From Paenactinomyces guangxiensis (GTDB lineage: Bacteria; Bacillota; Bacilli; Thermoactinomycetales; Thermoactinomycetaceae): a stretch of 64,000 nt of DNA. A program made the position numbers and the translations under genes. This document shows positions 18,223 through 28,352 of the stretch, piece after piece. The stretch is from NCBI RefSeq assembly GCF_016055185.1, contig NZ_JAECVR010000018.1, forward strand, positions 1 through 64,000. The letters are read 5' to 3'. The notes below the pieces were generated by a model. It was not told where the DNA came from and ran no database searches. It was given only the letters and a program-made list of their open reading frames with translations. Each line of letters opens with the position of its first letter. The stretch's first letter is position 1.

Positions 18223-19467
18223 ATGAAGAAACTTTCTCTGACAGCTAAAATCTTAATTGGTATTATTCTTGGTCTTATTGTCGGGGTTGTTTTAAACCTT
18301 TACTTCCCCAATGTATTTAAGCCGCTCAATGAATATTTATTCGATCCGGCGAGTCAGTTGTTTATTAAGGCAATTAAAATGATTGTTGTTCCACTGGTCT
18401 TTTTCTCGCTGGCTTCCGGTGCGGCAGGAATTGCCGACCCCAAAAAATTGGGCCGGATTGGTGTAAAAACCATCGTTTTATATTTGTTTACCACCGCGGT
18501 CGCGATTACTTTCGCACTGATTCTCGCTAATGTGATCCAGCCGGGTGTCGGCACCGATATCGCCAAATCAGCGGAAAAGCCTGAAATTGAAAAGGCACCG
18601 AGTGTGATGGATACCCTGGTAAATATTGTACCGGAAAATCCGGTGCAAGCCATGGCGAACGCAGATATGCTGCAAATTATCTTCTTTGCTTTGCTGTTTG
18701 GAATCGGCATGGCCTTGCTGAAGGATAAAGTAGTCCGTGTACGGGAGTTTATCGATCAAGGTAATGAAATCATGCTGAAACTGGTAACGATTATCATGGC
18801 AACTGCCCCGTATGCGGCTTTTGCCCTGATGGCCAGGGCAGTCGGGGAAGCGGGCATTGACTTGATCGGCTCGATGGCGTGGTACATGGTGACTCTGCTT
18901 CTGGCCCTGCTGATTCATATGTTAGTCACATATAGTACTTTGCTCACTGTGCTTGCCAAATATAACCCGGTTAAATTTTTCAAATCGATGGGCCGGGCGA
19001 TGGAAGTTGCCTTTACAACGAGCAGCAGTGCCGCTACTTTACCGGTTACCATGGATGTAGTGGAGAAGGACTTTAAAGTTCCCAAATCGATCAGCAGCTT
19101 CGTTCTCCCGCTGGGCGCGACCATCAATATGGACGGTACCGCCATCATGCAGGGGGTTGCTGCGATCTTTATCTCACAATTGTATGGTATCCCGCTGGGA
19201 CTTGAGCAGCAGCTTATGATTATCCTGACGGCTACACTTGCTTCTGTCGGTACAGCTGCGGTACCCGGCGCGGGCCTGATTATGCTGACGCTGGTTCTGC
19301 AAACGGTCGGTCTGCCGGTTGAGGGGATTGCCATTGTGTTAGGGGTTGACCGCCTGCTCGACATGAGCCGGACAGCGACCAACATTACAGGGGACGCTTG
19401 TGTAGCGGTCATTGTGGCAAAGGGAGAGAAAGGTAAAGAAGAAGAAGAGACAACCACAGCCGCTTAA
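18223..19467 (+). CDS. gltP: Dicarboxylate/amino acid:cation symporter, GltP-like
   Basis: A 414-residue membrane carrier of the DAACS (SLC1-like) family, the length of B. subtilis GltP. Family signatures: the serine-rich reentrant loop TTSSSAATLPVT, NMDGTA(I) in helix 7 and the D-R-T-x-x-N-x-x-GD motif (DMSRTATNITGDA) in helix 8, which bind sodium/proton and acidic amino acid. It stands beside proline-to-glutamate catabolism. GAAAGGTGTG precedes the ATG. Confidence 0.9.
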   Translation: MKKLSLTAKILIGIILGLIVGVVLNLYFPNVFKPLNEYLFDPASQLFIKAIKMIVVPLVFFSLASGAAGIADPKKLGRIGVKTIVLYLFTTAVAITFALILANVIQPGVGTDIAKSAEKPEIEKAPSVMDTLVNIVPENPVQAMANADMLQIIFFALLFGIGMALLKDKVVRVREFIDQGNEIMLKLVTIIMATAPYAAFALMARAVGEAGIDLIGSMAWYMVTLLLALLIHMLVTYSTLLTVLAKYNPVKFFKSMGRAMEVAFTTSSSAATLPVTMDVVEKDFKVPKSISSFVLPLGATINMDGTAIMQGVAAIFISQLYGIPLGLEQQLMIILTATLASVGTAAVPGAGLIMLTLVLQTVGLPVEGIAIVLGVDRLLDMSRTATNITGDACVAVIVAKGEKGKEEEETTTAA

Positions 19468-19498
19468 TCAAAAGAATATATGTGAGACTGCATAAACG

Positions 19499-19530
19499 GA
19501 TGGTGCCTGTACGAGGGCATCGTCTTTTTT
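19499..19530 (+). terminator. Terminator of gltP
   Basis: GATGGTGCC pairs with GGCATCGTC (with G-U pairs), followed by six T. Confidence 0.75.
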
Positions 19531-19670
19531 GTATATACATTTTCATGGAAAAATGCAGGAAATGGTTTCTCCCATTGTTAACAATTCTTTGCGGATGAAG
19601 CCGGGAATCAGTGTATAATAGCTAATAGAAATGTGAGCAAGTGTCCCTTTGCATAAAGGAGGGGGAACAA

Positions 19671-19922
19671 TTGAGCATTAACGGTGTAGAATGGCTGCTT
19701 ATTATCGGAGTGGCACTGATTTTGTTTGGTCCGAAAAAGTTGCCGGAACTTGGGCGGGCCCTGGGAAAATCTATACGAGAGTTCAAAAAAGCGACCAACG
19801 GGTTGCTGGAGGATGATTCCGGGAAAAAGCAGGAACCCTCCCAAACACCGGGCCATATACAGAAGGCAGTTCAGCCGGACACTCCGCCGGTGTCAAAAGA
19901 AAGCAGCCAAGCAAACCAATAA
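19671..19922 (+). CDS. tatA: Twin-arginine translocase subunit TatA
   Basis: An 83-residue TatA/E protein: short N-terminal membrane helix ([17 protein letters not shown]), the conserved [15 protein letters not shown] hinge and amphipathic helix, then a variable hydrophilic tail. TatA oligomers form the export pore for folded proteins. The TTG start at 19671 follows AAAGGAGGGGG. No tatC is adjacent in this window, so the partner must be elsewhere. Confidence 0.9.
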   Translation: MSINGVEWLLIIGVALILFGPKKLPELGRALGKSIREFKKATNGLLEDDSGKKQEPSQTPGHIQKAVQPDTPPVSKESSQANQ

Positions 19923-19952
19923 TTGTACAACGATTCCCCGTTTCATGTTAAC

Positions 19953-19985
19953 AAAAAGGATGCCCATCATTTGGACATCCTTTTT
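19953..19985. terminator. Bidirectional terminator between tatA and ybdD-like gene
   Basis: AAAAAGGATG pairs with CATCCTTTTT; the T-run on each strand serves both convergent genes. Confidence 0.8.
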
Positions 19986-19987
19986 GA

Positions 19988-20203
19988 TTAGCAACAGCGG
20001 CGTATGTTGCCGCCCCCGTATTTTTCATCGTTTGCACGACGGTGAAATTCCTTTGCACTTAAAGGTTTTTCTCCGGGATGGTTCTTTTGGAAATGTTCCA
20101 GATACCTTTCGTAATTGGGTACACCGGCCATCTCATTCAGATAATGGGCAATGGCCCGGAACGGTTTCTTCCACCGGGGACAGGAAAAGTTTCTTTTGTT
20201 CAT
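19988..20203 (-). CDS. YbdD/YjiX family small protein (DUF466)
   Basis: A 71-residue protein of the family that follows cstA/btsT in many bacteria. It has the conserved central MAGVPNYERYLEHFQKNHPG-type segment, a KYGGG motif and the terminal Arg-Cys-Cys. Role unresolved, presumed an accessory of the CstA-type carrier. It starts 3 bp after the cstA stop in the same transcript. Confidence 0.85.
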   Translation of the reverse strand: MNKRNFSCPRWKKPFRAIAHYLNEMAGVPNYERYLEHFQKNHPGEKPLSAKEFHRRANDEKYGGGNIRRCC

Positions 20204-20206
20204 CGG

Positions 20207-22285
20207 TTACCCTCCAATCGTACCCGGTTGATGTGGAACATATGCCGATTCCTGCAAGGGAAGCTTTTCTTTTTTAACCAGGATTTTATACCAGACGCGG
20301 GCGGCATCGACGATAATCACAACCACCAAAAGCATGAAGATCGCCGTCAGGACAGCGTCAATCTGGTTATTGAAAACGATCCGTTCCATCTCTTCAAGGG
20401 ATTTGGCAGGACCGATCACATTTCCTGCTTGAATGGCAGCTTGATATTTTTCGGCAGCAGCCAGGAAGCCGATGCTCGCATCTTCATGGAACAGCTTTTG
20501 CCAGCCTGCGGTCATGGTCACTGTTGTTAACCAGACAAGCGGAGCAATGGTGATCCAGGAGTAAATGGTTTTACCCATCTTAATGAGGATGGTTGTGCCG
20601 ACTACCAGTGCAACCACTGCCAGCATCTGGTTGGCAATCCCGAAGAGGGGCCACAGGGTGTTAATACCGCCTAACGGGTCAATCACCCCTTGATACAGGA
20701 AATAACCCCATCCGGCTACAATAACAGCACTGGCGAATATATTGGCGGGATAGGATTCGGTTCGGCCCAGTGCCGGAGAGAATCGCCCGAGCAAGTCCTG
20801 AAGCATGAAACGCCCTACCCGGGTCCCTGCGTCGATGGTGGTCAGGATGAATACAGCTTCAAACAAGATGGCAAAGTGGTACCAGAATGCCATTAGGGAA
20901 TCGCTGGTAAAGCTGGAGAAGATAAAAGCCATTCCCACGGCCAGTGTAGGTGCTCCGCCGGTACGGGAGAGAATCGATGTTTCACCGATCGATTTGGCCA
21001 GGTTTGTCAGTTCTTCCGGTGTAATCTTAAATCCGAAGTTGGATACTGCCGCGGCGGCGCTTGCCACATCCGTCCCGATCACGGCAGCCGGGCTGTTCAT
21101 CGCAAAATAGACTCCCGGGGTTAACACACATGCAGCGATCAAGGCCATTATTCCGACAAAAGATTCGGTTAACATCCCGCCGTAACCAATCATCCGGGCA
21201 TGGGACTCCCGGGCGATCATTTTCGGTGTGGTGCCTGAAGAGACCAGGGCATGGAAGCCGGAAATGGAGCCACAGGCAATGGTGATGAAGACGAACGGAA
21301 ACAGGTTACCGGCAAAGACAGGGCCTGTACCGTCAATAAATTTTGTGAAAGCGGGCATCTTCAAATCCGGCATGACAAACAAAATTCCCAGTGCCAGAGC
21401 AAAAATGGTTCCCACCTTCAGGAAGGTACTCAGATAATCACGCGGTGCCAGCAGCAGCCAAACCGGAATCACAGATGCAATAAATCCGTATATAATCATT
21501 AACCAGGCAATGGTGGTTCCTTCAAGGGTGAACAATGGCCCCAGAGTGGGGTGCTCTGCTACATATTGGCCGGCATAAAGGGAAACGAGCAGCAGCACAA
21601 AGCCGATCAAAGATGTTTCCAGTACTTTTCCCGGCCGGATATAGCGCATGTAGATTCCCATGAACAGTGCGATGGGGATAGTCATGGCGATGGTAAACAT
21701 CCCCCACGGGCTGTCAGCCAGTGCTTTGACAACTACAAGCGCCAATACTGCCAATAAAATAATCATAATTCCCAAAATAGCAAAGAGTGCAGTAAATCCG
21801 CCGACAGGTCCGATCTCTTCCCGGGCCATGTCGCCGAGTGACTTTCCGTTGCGGCGCATCGAGCCGAACAAAATGATAAAGTCCTGGACAGCCCCGCCGA
21901 GGACGACACCGACCACAATCCACAGGGTTCCCGGAAGGTAACCCATCTGTGCGGCCAAAATGGGGCCAACCAGCGGACCGGCTCCGGCAATCGCGGCAAA
22001 ATGATGGCCGTACAGAATCCATTTGTTTGTAGGGACAAAGTCTTTTCCGTCATTGTGAACTTCTGCCGGAGTTTTCCGATTATCATCCAATTCAAAAACT
22101 TTTCTTGCCATAAAACGGCTGTAAAATCGATAACCAATCGCATAAGTACAAGTAGCTGCAACAAGAAGCCAGAGAGCGTTTACCGATTCACCCCGGTACA
22201 AGGCAAGAACAGCAAAGCCGGCGGCGCCCAGTGCAGAAATTCCTGCCCAGACCAGATATGAGAGCCAGCGGTTCTTCATCTCCAT
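20207..22285 (-). CDS. cstA: Carbon starvation / pyruvate transporter CstA
   Basis: A 692-residue membrane protein of the CstA/BtsT family with about 16-18 helices. These carriers import pyruvate and possibly peptides when preferred carbon is short. The family segments GAGPLVGPILAAQMG and GFHALVSSGTTPK are present. An ATG follows the weak site AAAGGCAGG. Downstream is the YbdD-like partner, as in E. coli. The upstream 200 bp shows no obvious cre or other operator. Confidence 0.9.
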   Translation of the reverse strand: MEMKNRWLSYLVWAGISALGAAGFAVLALYRGESVNALWLLVAATCTYAIGYRFYSRFMARKVFELDDNRKTPAEVHNDGKDFVPTNKWILYGHHFAAIAGAGPLVGPILAAQMGYLPGTLWIVVGVVLGGAVQDFIILFGSMRRNGKSLGDMAREEIGPVGGFTALFAILGIMIILLAVLALVVVKALADSPWGMFTIAMTIPIALFMGIYMRYIRPGKVLETSLIGFVLLLVSLYAGQYVAEHPTLGPLFTLEGTTIAWLMIIYGFIASVIPVWLLLAPRDYLSTFLKVGTIFALALGILFVMPDLKMPAFTKFIDGTGPVFAGNLFPFVFITIACGSISGFHALVSSGTTPKMIARESHARMIGYGGMLTESFVGIMALIAACVLTPGVYFAMNSPAAVIGTDVASAAAAVSNFGFKITPEELTNLAKSIGETSILSRTGGAPTLAVGMAFIFSSFTSDSLMAFWYHFAILFEAVFILTTIDAGTRVGRFMLQDLLGRFSPALGRTESYPANIFASAVIVAGWGYFLYQGVIDPLGGINTLWPLFGIANQMLAVVALVVGTTILIKMGKTIYSWITIAPLVWLTTVTMTAGWQKLFHEDASIGFLAAAEKYQAAIQAGNVIGPAKSLEEMERIVFNNQIDAVLTAIFMLLVVVIIVDAARVWYKILVKKEKLPLQESAYVPHQPGTIGG

Positions 22286-22571
22286 CTACCTGCCTTTCTA
22301 CAAATGTGAAGTGTTTTATTCATTATACCTGAAATTATTCATAATATGGACAAAAAATTAGAGGAGGAGCGGGGACACTCAAAGCGGAAAACGGATGACC
22401 AGCAGGGCAGAACCGGTGCAAAATTGGAATAACAATCGAAGTATATAGAGGAAGGTAAGGAAATCAGCTTCTTTTGTGCTATACTGTGATAAGAATTGAT
22501 TGGGCAAACTGGAGTTGTGGTTTCTGACAGGCCTGACAGACGAATCTATGAACCTCGGAGGTGAAACAAGC

Positions 22572-22862
22572 ATGACAATTTCCAAAGAACAAGTACGGAA
22601 AGTAGCCGGTTTGGCACGTTTAAAACTGACTGATCAGGAAGCGGATCAATTTACCGGCCAACTGAATGATATTCTCGGGTTTGCAGAGAAGCTGAACGAG
22701 CTGGATACTGAAAATGTGGAGCCAACCAGCCATGTGCTGCCAATGGCCAATGTGCTTCGTGAAGACGAGGTGGGACCTTCTATACCACGGGAAAAAGCTT
22801 TAGCCAATGCACCGGATCAAAAAGAAGGTATGTTCCGCGTACCACCTGTATTTGAAGAATAA
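22572..22862 (+). CDS. gatC: Asp/Glu-tRNA amidotransferase subunit C
   Basis: A 96-residue GatC, the small linker that wraps GatA and joins it to GatB. ATG 22572 follows GGAGGTGA, and the N-terminus [20 protein letters not shown] is typical. First gene of gatCAB, which forms Gln-tRNA(Gln) and Asn-tRNA(Asn) by transamidation in organisms that lack the matching synthetases. Confidence 0.93.
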   Translation: MTISKEQVRKVAGLARLKLTDQEADQFTGQLNDILGFAEKLNELDTENVEPTSHVLPMANVLREDEVGPSIPREKALANAPDQKEGMFRVPPVFEE

Positions 22863-22873
22863 GGGGGAGAAAC

Positions 22874-24340
22874 ATGTCGCTGCTTCGTGAATCGTTAAAA
22901 GAAATACATAAGCGTTTGGCTCGCCGTGAAATCTCTGCACGTGACCTTGTTGAGGAATCTCTTGCGCAGATTGAAAAAGTAGACGGACAGGTCCGGGCCT
23001 TTTTGACGGTTGATGCCGAAGGTGCGAGAAAAAGTGCAGAAGCGCTGGATCAGCAGCTTTCCGGCTCCGGGGAGAGGGGATTGCTCGCTGCCCTGCCCGT
23101 CGGAGTGAAAGATAACATCTGTACGGAAGGATTGACAACCACTTGTGCGAGTCAACTCCTGGCCAACTACCAGCCGATCTATAACGCTACCGTAGTTGAC
23201 AAGCTGGCCGAGGCCCAGGCGGTAACTGTGGGCAAGATGAATATGGATGAGTTTGCAATGGGTTCATCGACGGAAAACTCCGGCTTTCATTTCACCTATA
23301 ACCCATGGGATTTGGAGCGGGTCCCGGGGGGCTCCAGCGGGGGATCGGCAGCAGCTGTGGCCGCAGGAGAAGTTTATTTTGCTCTCGGTTCCGATACCGG
23401 CGGCTCGATTCGCCAGCCGGCTGCTTTCTGTGGCGTGGTCGGCTTAAAACCTACCTACGGGCGTGTTTCCCGTTATGGTCTGGTCGCTTTTGCCTCTTCG
23501 CTTGACCAGATTGGGCCGCTCACCAAAAATGTAGAGGACGCAGCTTATGCCTTACAAGTGCTGGCCGGTTATGATCCGAAAGATTCAACCTCTGCCGATG
23601 TAGAGGTGCCGGATTACCTGTCTGCCCTTACAGGAGATGTAACCGGTTTGCGCATTGCCGTACCAAAGGAAATGATGGGCGAAGGTATTGATGAAGGGGT
23701 TCGTGAACGCATCAAAGAAGCTCTCGCCACCTTGCAAAAAATGGGGGCAGTAGTAGAGGAAGTTTCTCTGACTCATGCCAATTATGCGGTTGCTACTTAT
23801 TATCTGCTCGCCCCGGCTGAAGCCTCCTCCAACCTGGCGCGTTACGACGGGGTTCGCTACGGAGTCCGCAAAGAAGGAAGCAATCTGCTGGACATGTACC
23901 TGGAAACGCGCAGCCAGGGCTTTGGAGCTGAAGTAAAACGCCGTATTATGCTGGGAACATACGCTTTAAGCTCAGGATATTATGATGCTTATTATTTAAA
24001 AGCCCAAAAAGTGCGTACATTGATCCGGCAAGATTTTGAAAACATTTTTGCCGGCTACGATGTGGTGATCGGACCAACCACTCCTACAACTGCTTTTAAG
24101 ATTGGTGAAAAGGTGGATGATCCGCTTACGATGTATGTGAATGATATTTGCACCATCCCTGTGAACCTGGCCGGTCTTCCGGCGATTAGTGTTCCCTGCG
24201 GGCTGGCGGACGGACTTCCTGTCGGCTTGCAGATCATTGGAAAAGCTTTTGACGAATCAACTGTTTTGCGGGTTGCCCATGCTTATGAGCAGGCAACGGA
24301 GCGCTTACCAGTTCCACCGATGGGAGGGGTGCGTGCATGA
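22874..24340 (+). CDS. gatA: Asp/Glu-tRNA amidotransferase subunit A
   Basis: A 488-residue amidase-signature enzyme that releases ammonia from glutamine. The Ser-cisSer-Lys triad is K79 (GVKDNI), S154 (GGSSGGSAA) and S178 ([11 protein letters not shown]). Full length. It overlaps gatB by 4 bp (ATGA) and follows gatC by 11 bp. Confidence 0.95.
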   Translation: MSLLRESLKEIHKRLARREISARDLVEESLAQIEKVDGQVRAFLTVDAEGARKSAEALDQQLSGSGERGLLAALPVGVKDNICTEGLTTTCASQLLANYQPIYNATVVDKLAEAQAVTVGKMNMDEFAMGSSTENSGFHFTYNPWDLERVPGGSSGGSAAAVAAGEVYFALGSDTGGSIRQPAAFCGVVGLKPTYGRVSRYGLVAFASSLDQIGPLTKNVEDAAYALQVLAGYDPKDSTSADVEVPDYLSALTGDVTGLRIAVPKEMMGEGIDEGVRERIKEALATLQKMGAVVEEVSLTHANYAVATYYLLAPAEASSNLARYDGVRYGVRKEGSNLLDMYLETRSQGFGAEVKRRIMLGTYALSSGYYDAYYLKAQKVRTLIRQDFENIFAGYDVVIGPTTPTTAFKIGEKVDDPLTMYVNDICTIPVNLAGLPAISVPCGLADGLPVGLQIIGKAFDESTVLRVAHAYEQATERLPVPPMGGVRA

Positions 24341-25770
24341 GTAAATATGAAACAGTGATTGGACTGGAAGTACATGTCGAACTATCAACCAAAACAAAAA
24401 TCTTTTGCGGATGTTCCACCGAATTCGGCGCACCTCCCAATACCCACACCTGCCCGGTTTGCCTGGGACACCCGGGAGTCCTCCCTGTGTTAAACCGGGA
24501 AGCTGTCAATTTCGCCATGAAAGCGGCGATGGCCCTCAACTGTGAGATCGCCGAATACAGTAAATTCGACAGGAAAAACTACTTTTATCCCGATTCGCCA
24601 AAGGCATACCAAATCTCCCAGTACGATCAACCCATCGGGCAAAAAGGCTGGATTGAGATAGAAGTCGGGGGAGAGAAAAAACGGATTGGAATCACCCGTG
24701 TACATCTGGAAGAGGATGCAGGGAAACTAAACCATATGGAAAACGGAGAGGGCTCTCTTGTCGACTTCAACCGGGTGGGAGTTCCTTTGATCGAAATCGT
24801 GTCTGAACCCGATATGCGTTCCCCGGCTGAAGCGAAAGCTTATCTTGAGAAGCTGAAAACGATCATTCAATATACCGGTGTTTCCGATGTGAAGATGGAA
24901 GAGGGCTCTTTGCGCTGTGATGCAAACATCAGCTTGCGACCTGTCGGCTCTGACCGGTTTGGCACCAAAACAGAGATGAAAAACCTCAACTCCTTCCGCA
25001 ATGTGGAGAGAGCTCTGGAGTATGAACAAAATCGCCAGGCAGAGCTGTTGGACCGCGGGGAAACCATTGTCCAACAAACGTTGCGCTGGCTGGAAGATCA
25101 GAACAAAACCAAGTTGATGCGAAGTAAGGAAGAAGCACATGATTACCGCTACTTCCCGGAGCCGGATCTGGTTCGCCTCCATATTGATGAATCATGGAAA
25201 GAGGAGATCCGCTCTTCCATTCCCGAGCTTCCGGATGCCCGCAAAGAAAGATATACCCGCACTTTTGGGCTGTCCGACTACGATGCCGGCATCTTGACCG
25301 CATCCAAAGCGGTTGCTGATTTCTATGAGGAAACGGTAGCGGAAAAGGCAGACCCTAAACTGGCCTCCAACTGGATCACTAGTGATCTACTTGGATATCT
25401 GAATGCAGAGGGCAAAGAAATTTCAGACGTCCGGTTTCCCCCGCGCCATTTGGCGGAGATGATCCGACTGATCCAAAAAGGTACCATCAGCAGCAAAATT
25501 GCCAAAAAAGTATTTAAGGAAATGCTGGAAAGCGGAAAAGGGCCGGGCCAAATTGTCGAAGAAAAAGGTTTGGTGCAGATCAGTGATGAAGGCCAGTTAA
25601 AAGAAGAAGTGGCCAAGGTGCTGGCGGCTAACCCGAAATCAATCGAAGACTTGAAAAACGGAAAAGATCGGGCGCTGGGGTTTTTGGTTGGACAGGTAAT
25701 GAAAGCGACCAGAGGAAAAGCTAATCCACAGATGGTCAACCAGCTGATTCGGGAACAGATTGGTCTATAG
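24337..25770 (+). CDS. gatB: Asp/Glu-tRNA amidotransferase subunit B
   Basis: A 477-residue GatB, which binds the misacylated tRNA, phosphorylates the acyl group and receives ammonia from GatA. The signature [12 protein letters not shown] opens the protein. The zinc-site cysteines ([17 protein letters not shown]) and LEEDAGK are present, and a YqeY-like tail domain closes it. Full length, last gene of the gat operon. Confidence 0.95.
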   Translation: MSKYETVIGLEVHVELSTKTKIFCGCSTEFGAPPNTHTCPVCLGHPGVLPVLNREAVNFAMKAAMALNCEIAEYSKFDRKNYFYPDSPKAYQISQYDQPIGQKGWIEIEVGGEKKRIGITRVHLEEDAGKLNHMENGEGSLVDFNRVGVPLIEIVSEPDMRSPAEAKAYLEKLKTIIQYTGVSDVKMEEGSLRCDANISLRPVGSDRFGTKTEMKNLNSFRNVERALEYEQNRQAELLDRGETIVQQTLRWLEDQNKTKLMRSKEEAHDYRYFPEPDLVRLHIDESWKEEIRSSIPELPDARKERYTRTFGLSDYDAGILTASKAVADFYEETVAEKADPKLASNWITSDLLGYLNAEGKEISDVRFPPRHLAEMIRLIQKGTISSKIAKKVFKEMLESGKGPGQIVEEKGLVQISDEGQLKEEVAKVLAANPKSIEDLKNGKDRALGFLVGQVMKATRGKANPQMVNQLIREQIGL

Positions 25771-25786
25771 TGGATGTTATCAATAT

Positions 25787-25820
25787 CCGGCTCGTCCCTG
25801 ATGGGGCGGGCTCCTTTTTA
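25787..25820 (+). terminator. Terminator of gatCAB
   Basis: GGCTCGTCCC pairs with GGGGCGGGCT (several G-U pairs), followed by TTTTT. Confidence 0.7.
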
Positions 25821-25847
25821 GATGAAGCAGCCAGAGGAGGTTGACCG

Positions 25848-26153
25848 TTGCAACTGTTTTATATCCTAGTTATCGTTTTGTTTCTCGGTTTCGGTATTTA
25901 CTATTTATTTTTCGGGAATTCTCCGGCAGTCGCAGTGCATTTTCTCCTGATCGCACTTTATTTTTTTGTTACCTTGTTTGAATTTCGCAGAAAGCCGTTT
26001 TCCCGAAACGTATACCTATTAGTGATTCTGCTGTTGATTGCTGATGGGATTGCCAACTTATTTATCTTCAGGACCAGCCTCTTAAGCGGAATCGTCAGCA
26101 TTTTTTTTGCTTTTATCGCCTGGCAGACCTATCAACGTTTGAAAAAACGTTAA
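25848..26153 (+). CDS. Small membrane protein, unknown function
   Basis: A 101-residue hydrophobic protein with three or four membrane helices and a basic C-terminus (QRLKKR). TTG start 7 bp after AGGAGG. I do not recognise a family. The spacing to gatB (77 bp, with a terminator between) suggests its own transcript. Confidence 0.6.
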   Translation: MQLFYILVIVLFLGFGIYYLFFGNSPAVAVHFLLIALYFFVTLFEFRRKPFSRNVYLLVILLLIADGIANLFIFRTSLLSGIVSIFFAFIAWQTYQRLKKR

Positions 26154-26212
26154 ACGTTTCAAGCAGCCACTTGTGATACAATAAACAAGGGAAGCGCGTG
26201 GAGGTGAAATCC

Positions 26213-26974
26213 TTGAAACATCGTGGAGTACTCGTGATTGCCCATGGTTCCAGCAAACAGGATTGGGTGGAACTTGTGGACCAGGCAGTAAAACAAGTCC
26301 AACTGGACTACCCGGTGGCAACTGCCTTTCTGGAAATGGTAGAAGGGCGTTCCATCCCTGACGGGATCAAAGAACTGGAGGAACAGGGTGTCACTGAAGT
26401 CATTGCGGTTCCTTTGTTTGTATCGTCCGGGAGCACTCATATTGAAGAAATCAGCTATCTCCTCGGCCTGAATCAGCATCCGAAAGTGGAGGTAGAGGAA
26501 GAGCCATTTGAGATAAATGCCAAAGTCCGCTTGTGTCCGGCTATGGATGACCATCCGTTGATCAGCGACATTCTCGTGGAGCGGGCCGGAGAGATGAGCG
26601 TCAATCCGGCTGAAGAGGTCATTCTTCTGGTCGGTCACGGCAGTGATGTGGAAGGATTTAAGCAACTCTGGGAAAAGGGGATGGACAGCCTCGCCAAACA
26701 GATCCGCCGGAAATTGGGATTTTCCGATGCAGTACTTGCTACCATACACCCGGATAATCTGCACCGGCGATTAAGTGAATGCAGCCGCAACAACCGTGTC
26801 CTCGTCCTTCCGCTTTTCCTCAGCGAAGGATATTTTACAAGGAAAGTTCTCCCGTCACGGATGGAAGGCTTAGATTATGTATACACTGGAAAAACATATC
26901 TTCCCAGCCCGCTGATTTCACGCTGGATCGAAGCAGTGGTTAATGAGGAAATATCAAACAAGGAAGCTGTATAG
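26213..26974 (+). CDS. CbiX/SirB-type sirohydrochlorin chelatase
   Basis: A 253-residue protein with two fused CbiX-type halves. Each opens with a beta-strand and metal-site His (VLVIAHGSS and ILLVGHGSD) and carries a later LPLF/VPLF segment. Such enzymes insert Co or Fe into sirohydrochlorin for cobalamin or siroheme. The metal cannot be told from sequence, and no other tetrapyrrole genes are adjacent. TTG 26213 is preferred to GTG 26198 because GGAGGTG is correctly placed before it. Confidence 0.8.
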   Translation: MKHRGVLVIAHGSSKQDWVELVDQAVKQVQLDYPVATAFLEMVEGRSIPDGIKELEEQGVTEVIAVPLFVSSGSTHIEEISYLLGLNQHPKVEVEEEPFEINAKVRLCPAMDDHPLISDILVERAGEMSVNPAEEVILLVGHGSDVEGFKQLWEKGMDSLAKQIRRKLGFSDAVLATIHPDNLHRRLSECSRNNRVLVLPLFLSEGYFTRKVLPSRMEGLDYVYTGKTYLPSPLISRWIEAVVNEEISNKEAV

Positions 26975-26977
26975 ATG

Positions 26978-27007
26978 AAAGCCCTCCGTCCCGACCGGAG
27001 GGCTTTT
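26978..27007 (+). terminator. Terminator of the chelatase gene
   Basis: AAAGCCCTCCG pairs exactly with CGGAGGGCTTT, with a short T tail. Confidence 0.85.
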
Positions 27008-27111
27008 CCATATGGATTGCCCGCAATTTATAACGCCGTTGAATTGTATCTTCCAGTAAAACAGGCCCATATGATATGATATTTTTATCAACGAAAGCGG
27101 GGTGAGAGGGC

Positions 27112-27360
27112 ATGGAACTGGATTGGACCCCATCATTGGGGTGGATGATTCTTTTTGTTGCAGCGTTTGCTGCTATCATCGTAGTTTGCGTGAATGCCAG
27201 GTCCTCTCACTTCTGGTATAAAAACTGCGATCTTTTACAATATAAAAAAATCTCTCACGTCTCCCCAATGTTACACCCCAGGCTGTGGATCATCGCGAAA
27301 ACCCGCCTGCGGATGGGAAACGCTGACGATGAAGGAGACCATTCCTTCCTCTTTGTTTGA
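27112..27360 (+). CDS. Small single-helix membrane protein, unknown
   Basis: An 82-residue protein with one N-terminal membrane helix (about 10-30) and a basic, His/Trp-containing tail; ATG after GGTGAGAGG. No family recognised. It ends 24 bp before the YidC-like gene and is probably cotranscribed. Confidence 0.5.
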   Translation: MELDWTPSLGWMILFVAAFAAIIVVCVNARSSHFWYKNCDLLQYKKISHVSPMLHPRLWIIAKTRLRMGNADDEGDHSFLFV

Positions 27361-27384
27361 ACTTCATAAAACAAGGGGGAAAGA

Positions 27385-28068
27385 ATGTTGATGGATAACT
27401 TTTTTCAGACACTCAGCCACTATTTTCAGCCTGTCTTTACCGGCCTGGAGCATTGGGTCGGTGACTGGGGCATCGCTGTTATTTTGTTTACGATTCTGGT
27501 CAGAATTTGTCTGATTCCCATCTCTGTACGCCAGTCCCATCTGGCGGCCAATCAGTTTGTCTTCTCCCGGAAAGCGGCAGAATTGCAGAAAACATGGACC
27601 GGAACCAGGGAAGCACTGGCAGAGGAAACGCCAAAGCTGATGCGGAAACATAAATTTAACCCCTTTGCCATGTTTTTGAATGTTTTGATCCAGTCTCCCG
27701 TCTTAATTACGGTATATGCCACCTTTTCTCATCTCGGTCCGACGGCTCATTCTGTCCTTGTGCCATGGGTAAGCAGCATCGGCTTACCTGATCCCTGGGT
27801 GATTGTTCCGATTGCCATCGCCGTCGCCAATGGATGTACGGCCATGGTTACACTGATTCCGGCTGATCTGATGCAGTCCGGGTCAACCAAGTTTAGCTTT
27901 GTCCTGATGGCGGGAATCTCTCTCTTCATCTTATGGTCGGCTCCAGTCGCAACCGCTCTCTATTACGGTACTTCGAGCCTGTGGGGAGCCCTTGAACGAA
28001 AAATATTGCGACGCCATGTTCGGCGCCGGATTTTAAAACATTGGAATCCTGAAACCGCAGATACTTGA
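27385..28068 (+). CDS. Short YidC/Oxa1-type membrane insertase paralogue
   Basis: A 227-residue protein with the YidC core: GWGIAVILFTILVRICLIP-like first core helix with the hydrophilic-groove Arg, a charged C1 loop (about 55-95), then hydrophobic helices and a basic tail (RRHVRRRILKH). It lacks the lipoprotein signal of SpoIIIJ/YqjG and is shorter, so it is likely a divergent extra insertase. ATG after AAGGGGGAAAG. Sequence similarity in the C1 loop is the main support. Confidence 0.7.
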   Translation: MLMDNFFQTLSHYFQPVFTGLEHWVGDWGIAVILFTILVRICLIPISVRQSHLAANQFVFSRKAAELQKTWTGTREALAEETPKLMRKHKFNPFAMFLNVLIQSPVLITVYATFSHLGPTAHSVLVPWVSSIGLPDPWVIVPIAIAVANGCTAMVTLIPADLMQSGSTKFSFVLMAGISLFILWSAPVATALYYGTSSLWGALERKILRRHVRRRILKHWNPETADT

Positions 28069-28074
28069 CGGATC

Positions 28075-28103
28075 AGCCCAGTCCGCCCCGGGACTGGGCT
28101 TTT
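28075..28103 (+). terminator. Terminator of the YidC-like gene
   Basis: AGCCCAGTCC pairs exactly with GGACTGGGCT, then TTTT. Confidence 0.85.
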
Positions 28104-28293
28104 CATTTGCCCCGGCAGGGGGGAATGGTTCCCTGTTTCAAATATAAAACCCTTTACCTATTAACCCTGAAAGTTTCTTGACCACGGTTTTGTCCTTTCA
28201 GCGTTTTTGGTACATAAAGCAAATGTAAATCCAACATGTTAAGGATATAGGGATTCATACATAAAGTTAAAAATAACAGTTGATTATCTTGTT

Positions 28294-28338
28294 AAAAACG
28301 AATATTATATACTTTGTTATGATAAATATTCGTATTTT
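28294..28338 (+). promoter_or_regulatory. Inverted repeat resembling a PurBox pair
   Basis: AAAAACGAATATT (28294-28306) and AAATATTCGTATTTTT (28324-28339) are inverted with CGAA/TTCG cores 26 bases apart. B. subtilis PurR binds paired AWWWCGAACWWT boxes with very similar spacing, and purine permease genes are among its targets. The conserved C after CGAA is T here. The right arm touches the ribosome site of the next gene. No purine riboswitch sequence is present upstream. Confidence 0.35.
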
Positions 28339-28352
28339 TGGAGGAAGAAGCC

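Noticed and set aside
18915..19457. 180-codon minus-strand ORF opposite gltP
   Set aside because: Serine/Thr-rich shadow translation of a membrane protein gene; no ribosome site.
26198..26212. GTG 26198 as start of the chelatase gene
   Set aside because: The GGAGGTG that overlaps it is correctly spaced for TTG 26213, and the protein family begins close to KHRGVLVIAHGS.
28140..28290. Purine riboswitch upstream of the purine permease
   Set aside because: The conserved junction and loop sequences of the purine aptamer (GATATGG, TTTCTACC) are absent; only a loose GATATAGGG string occurs.
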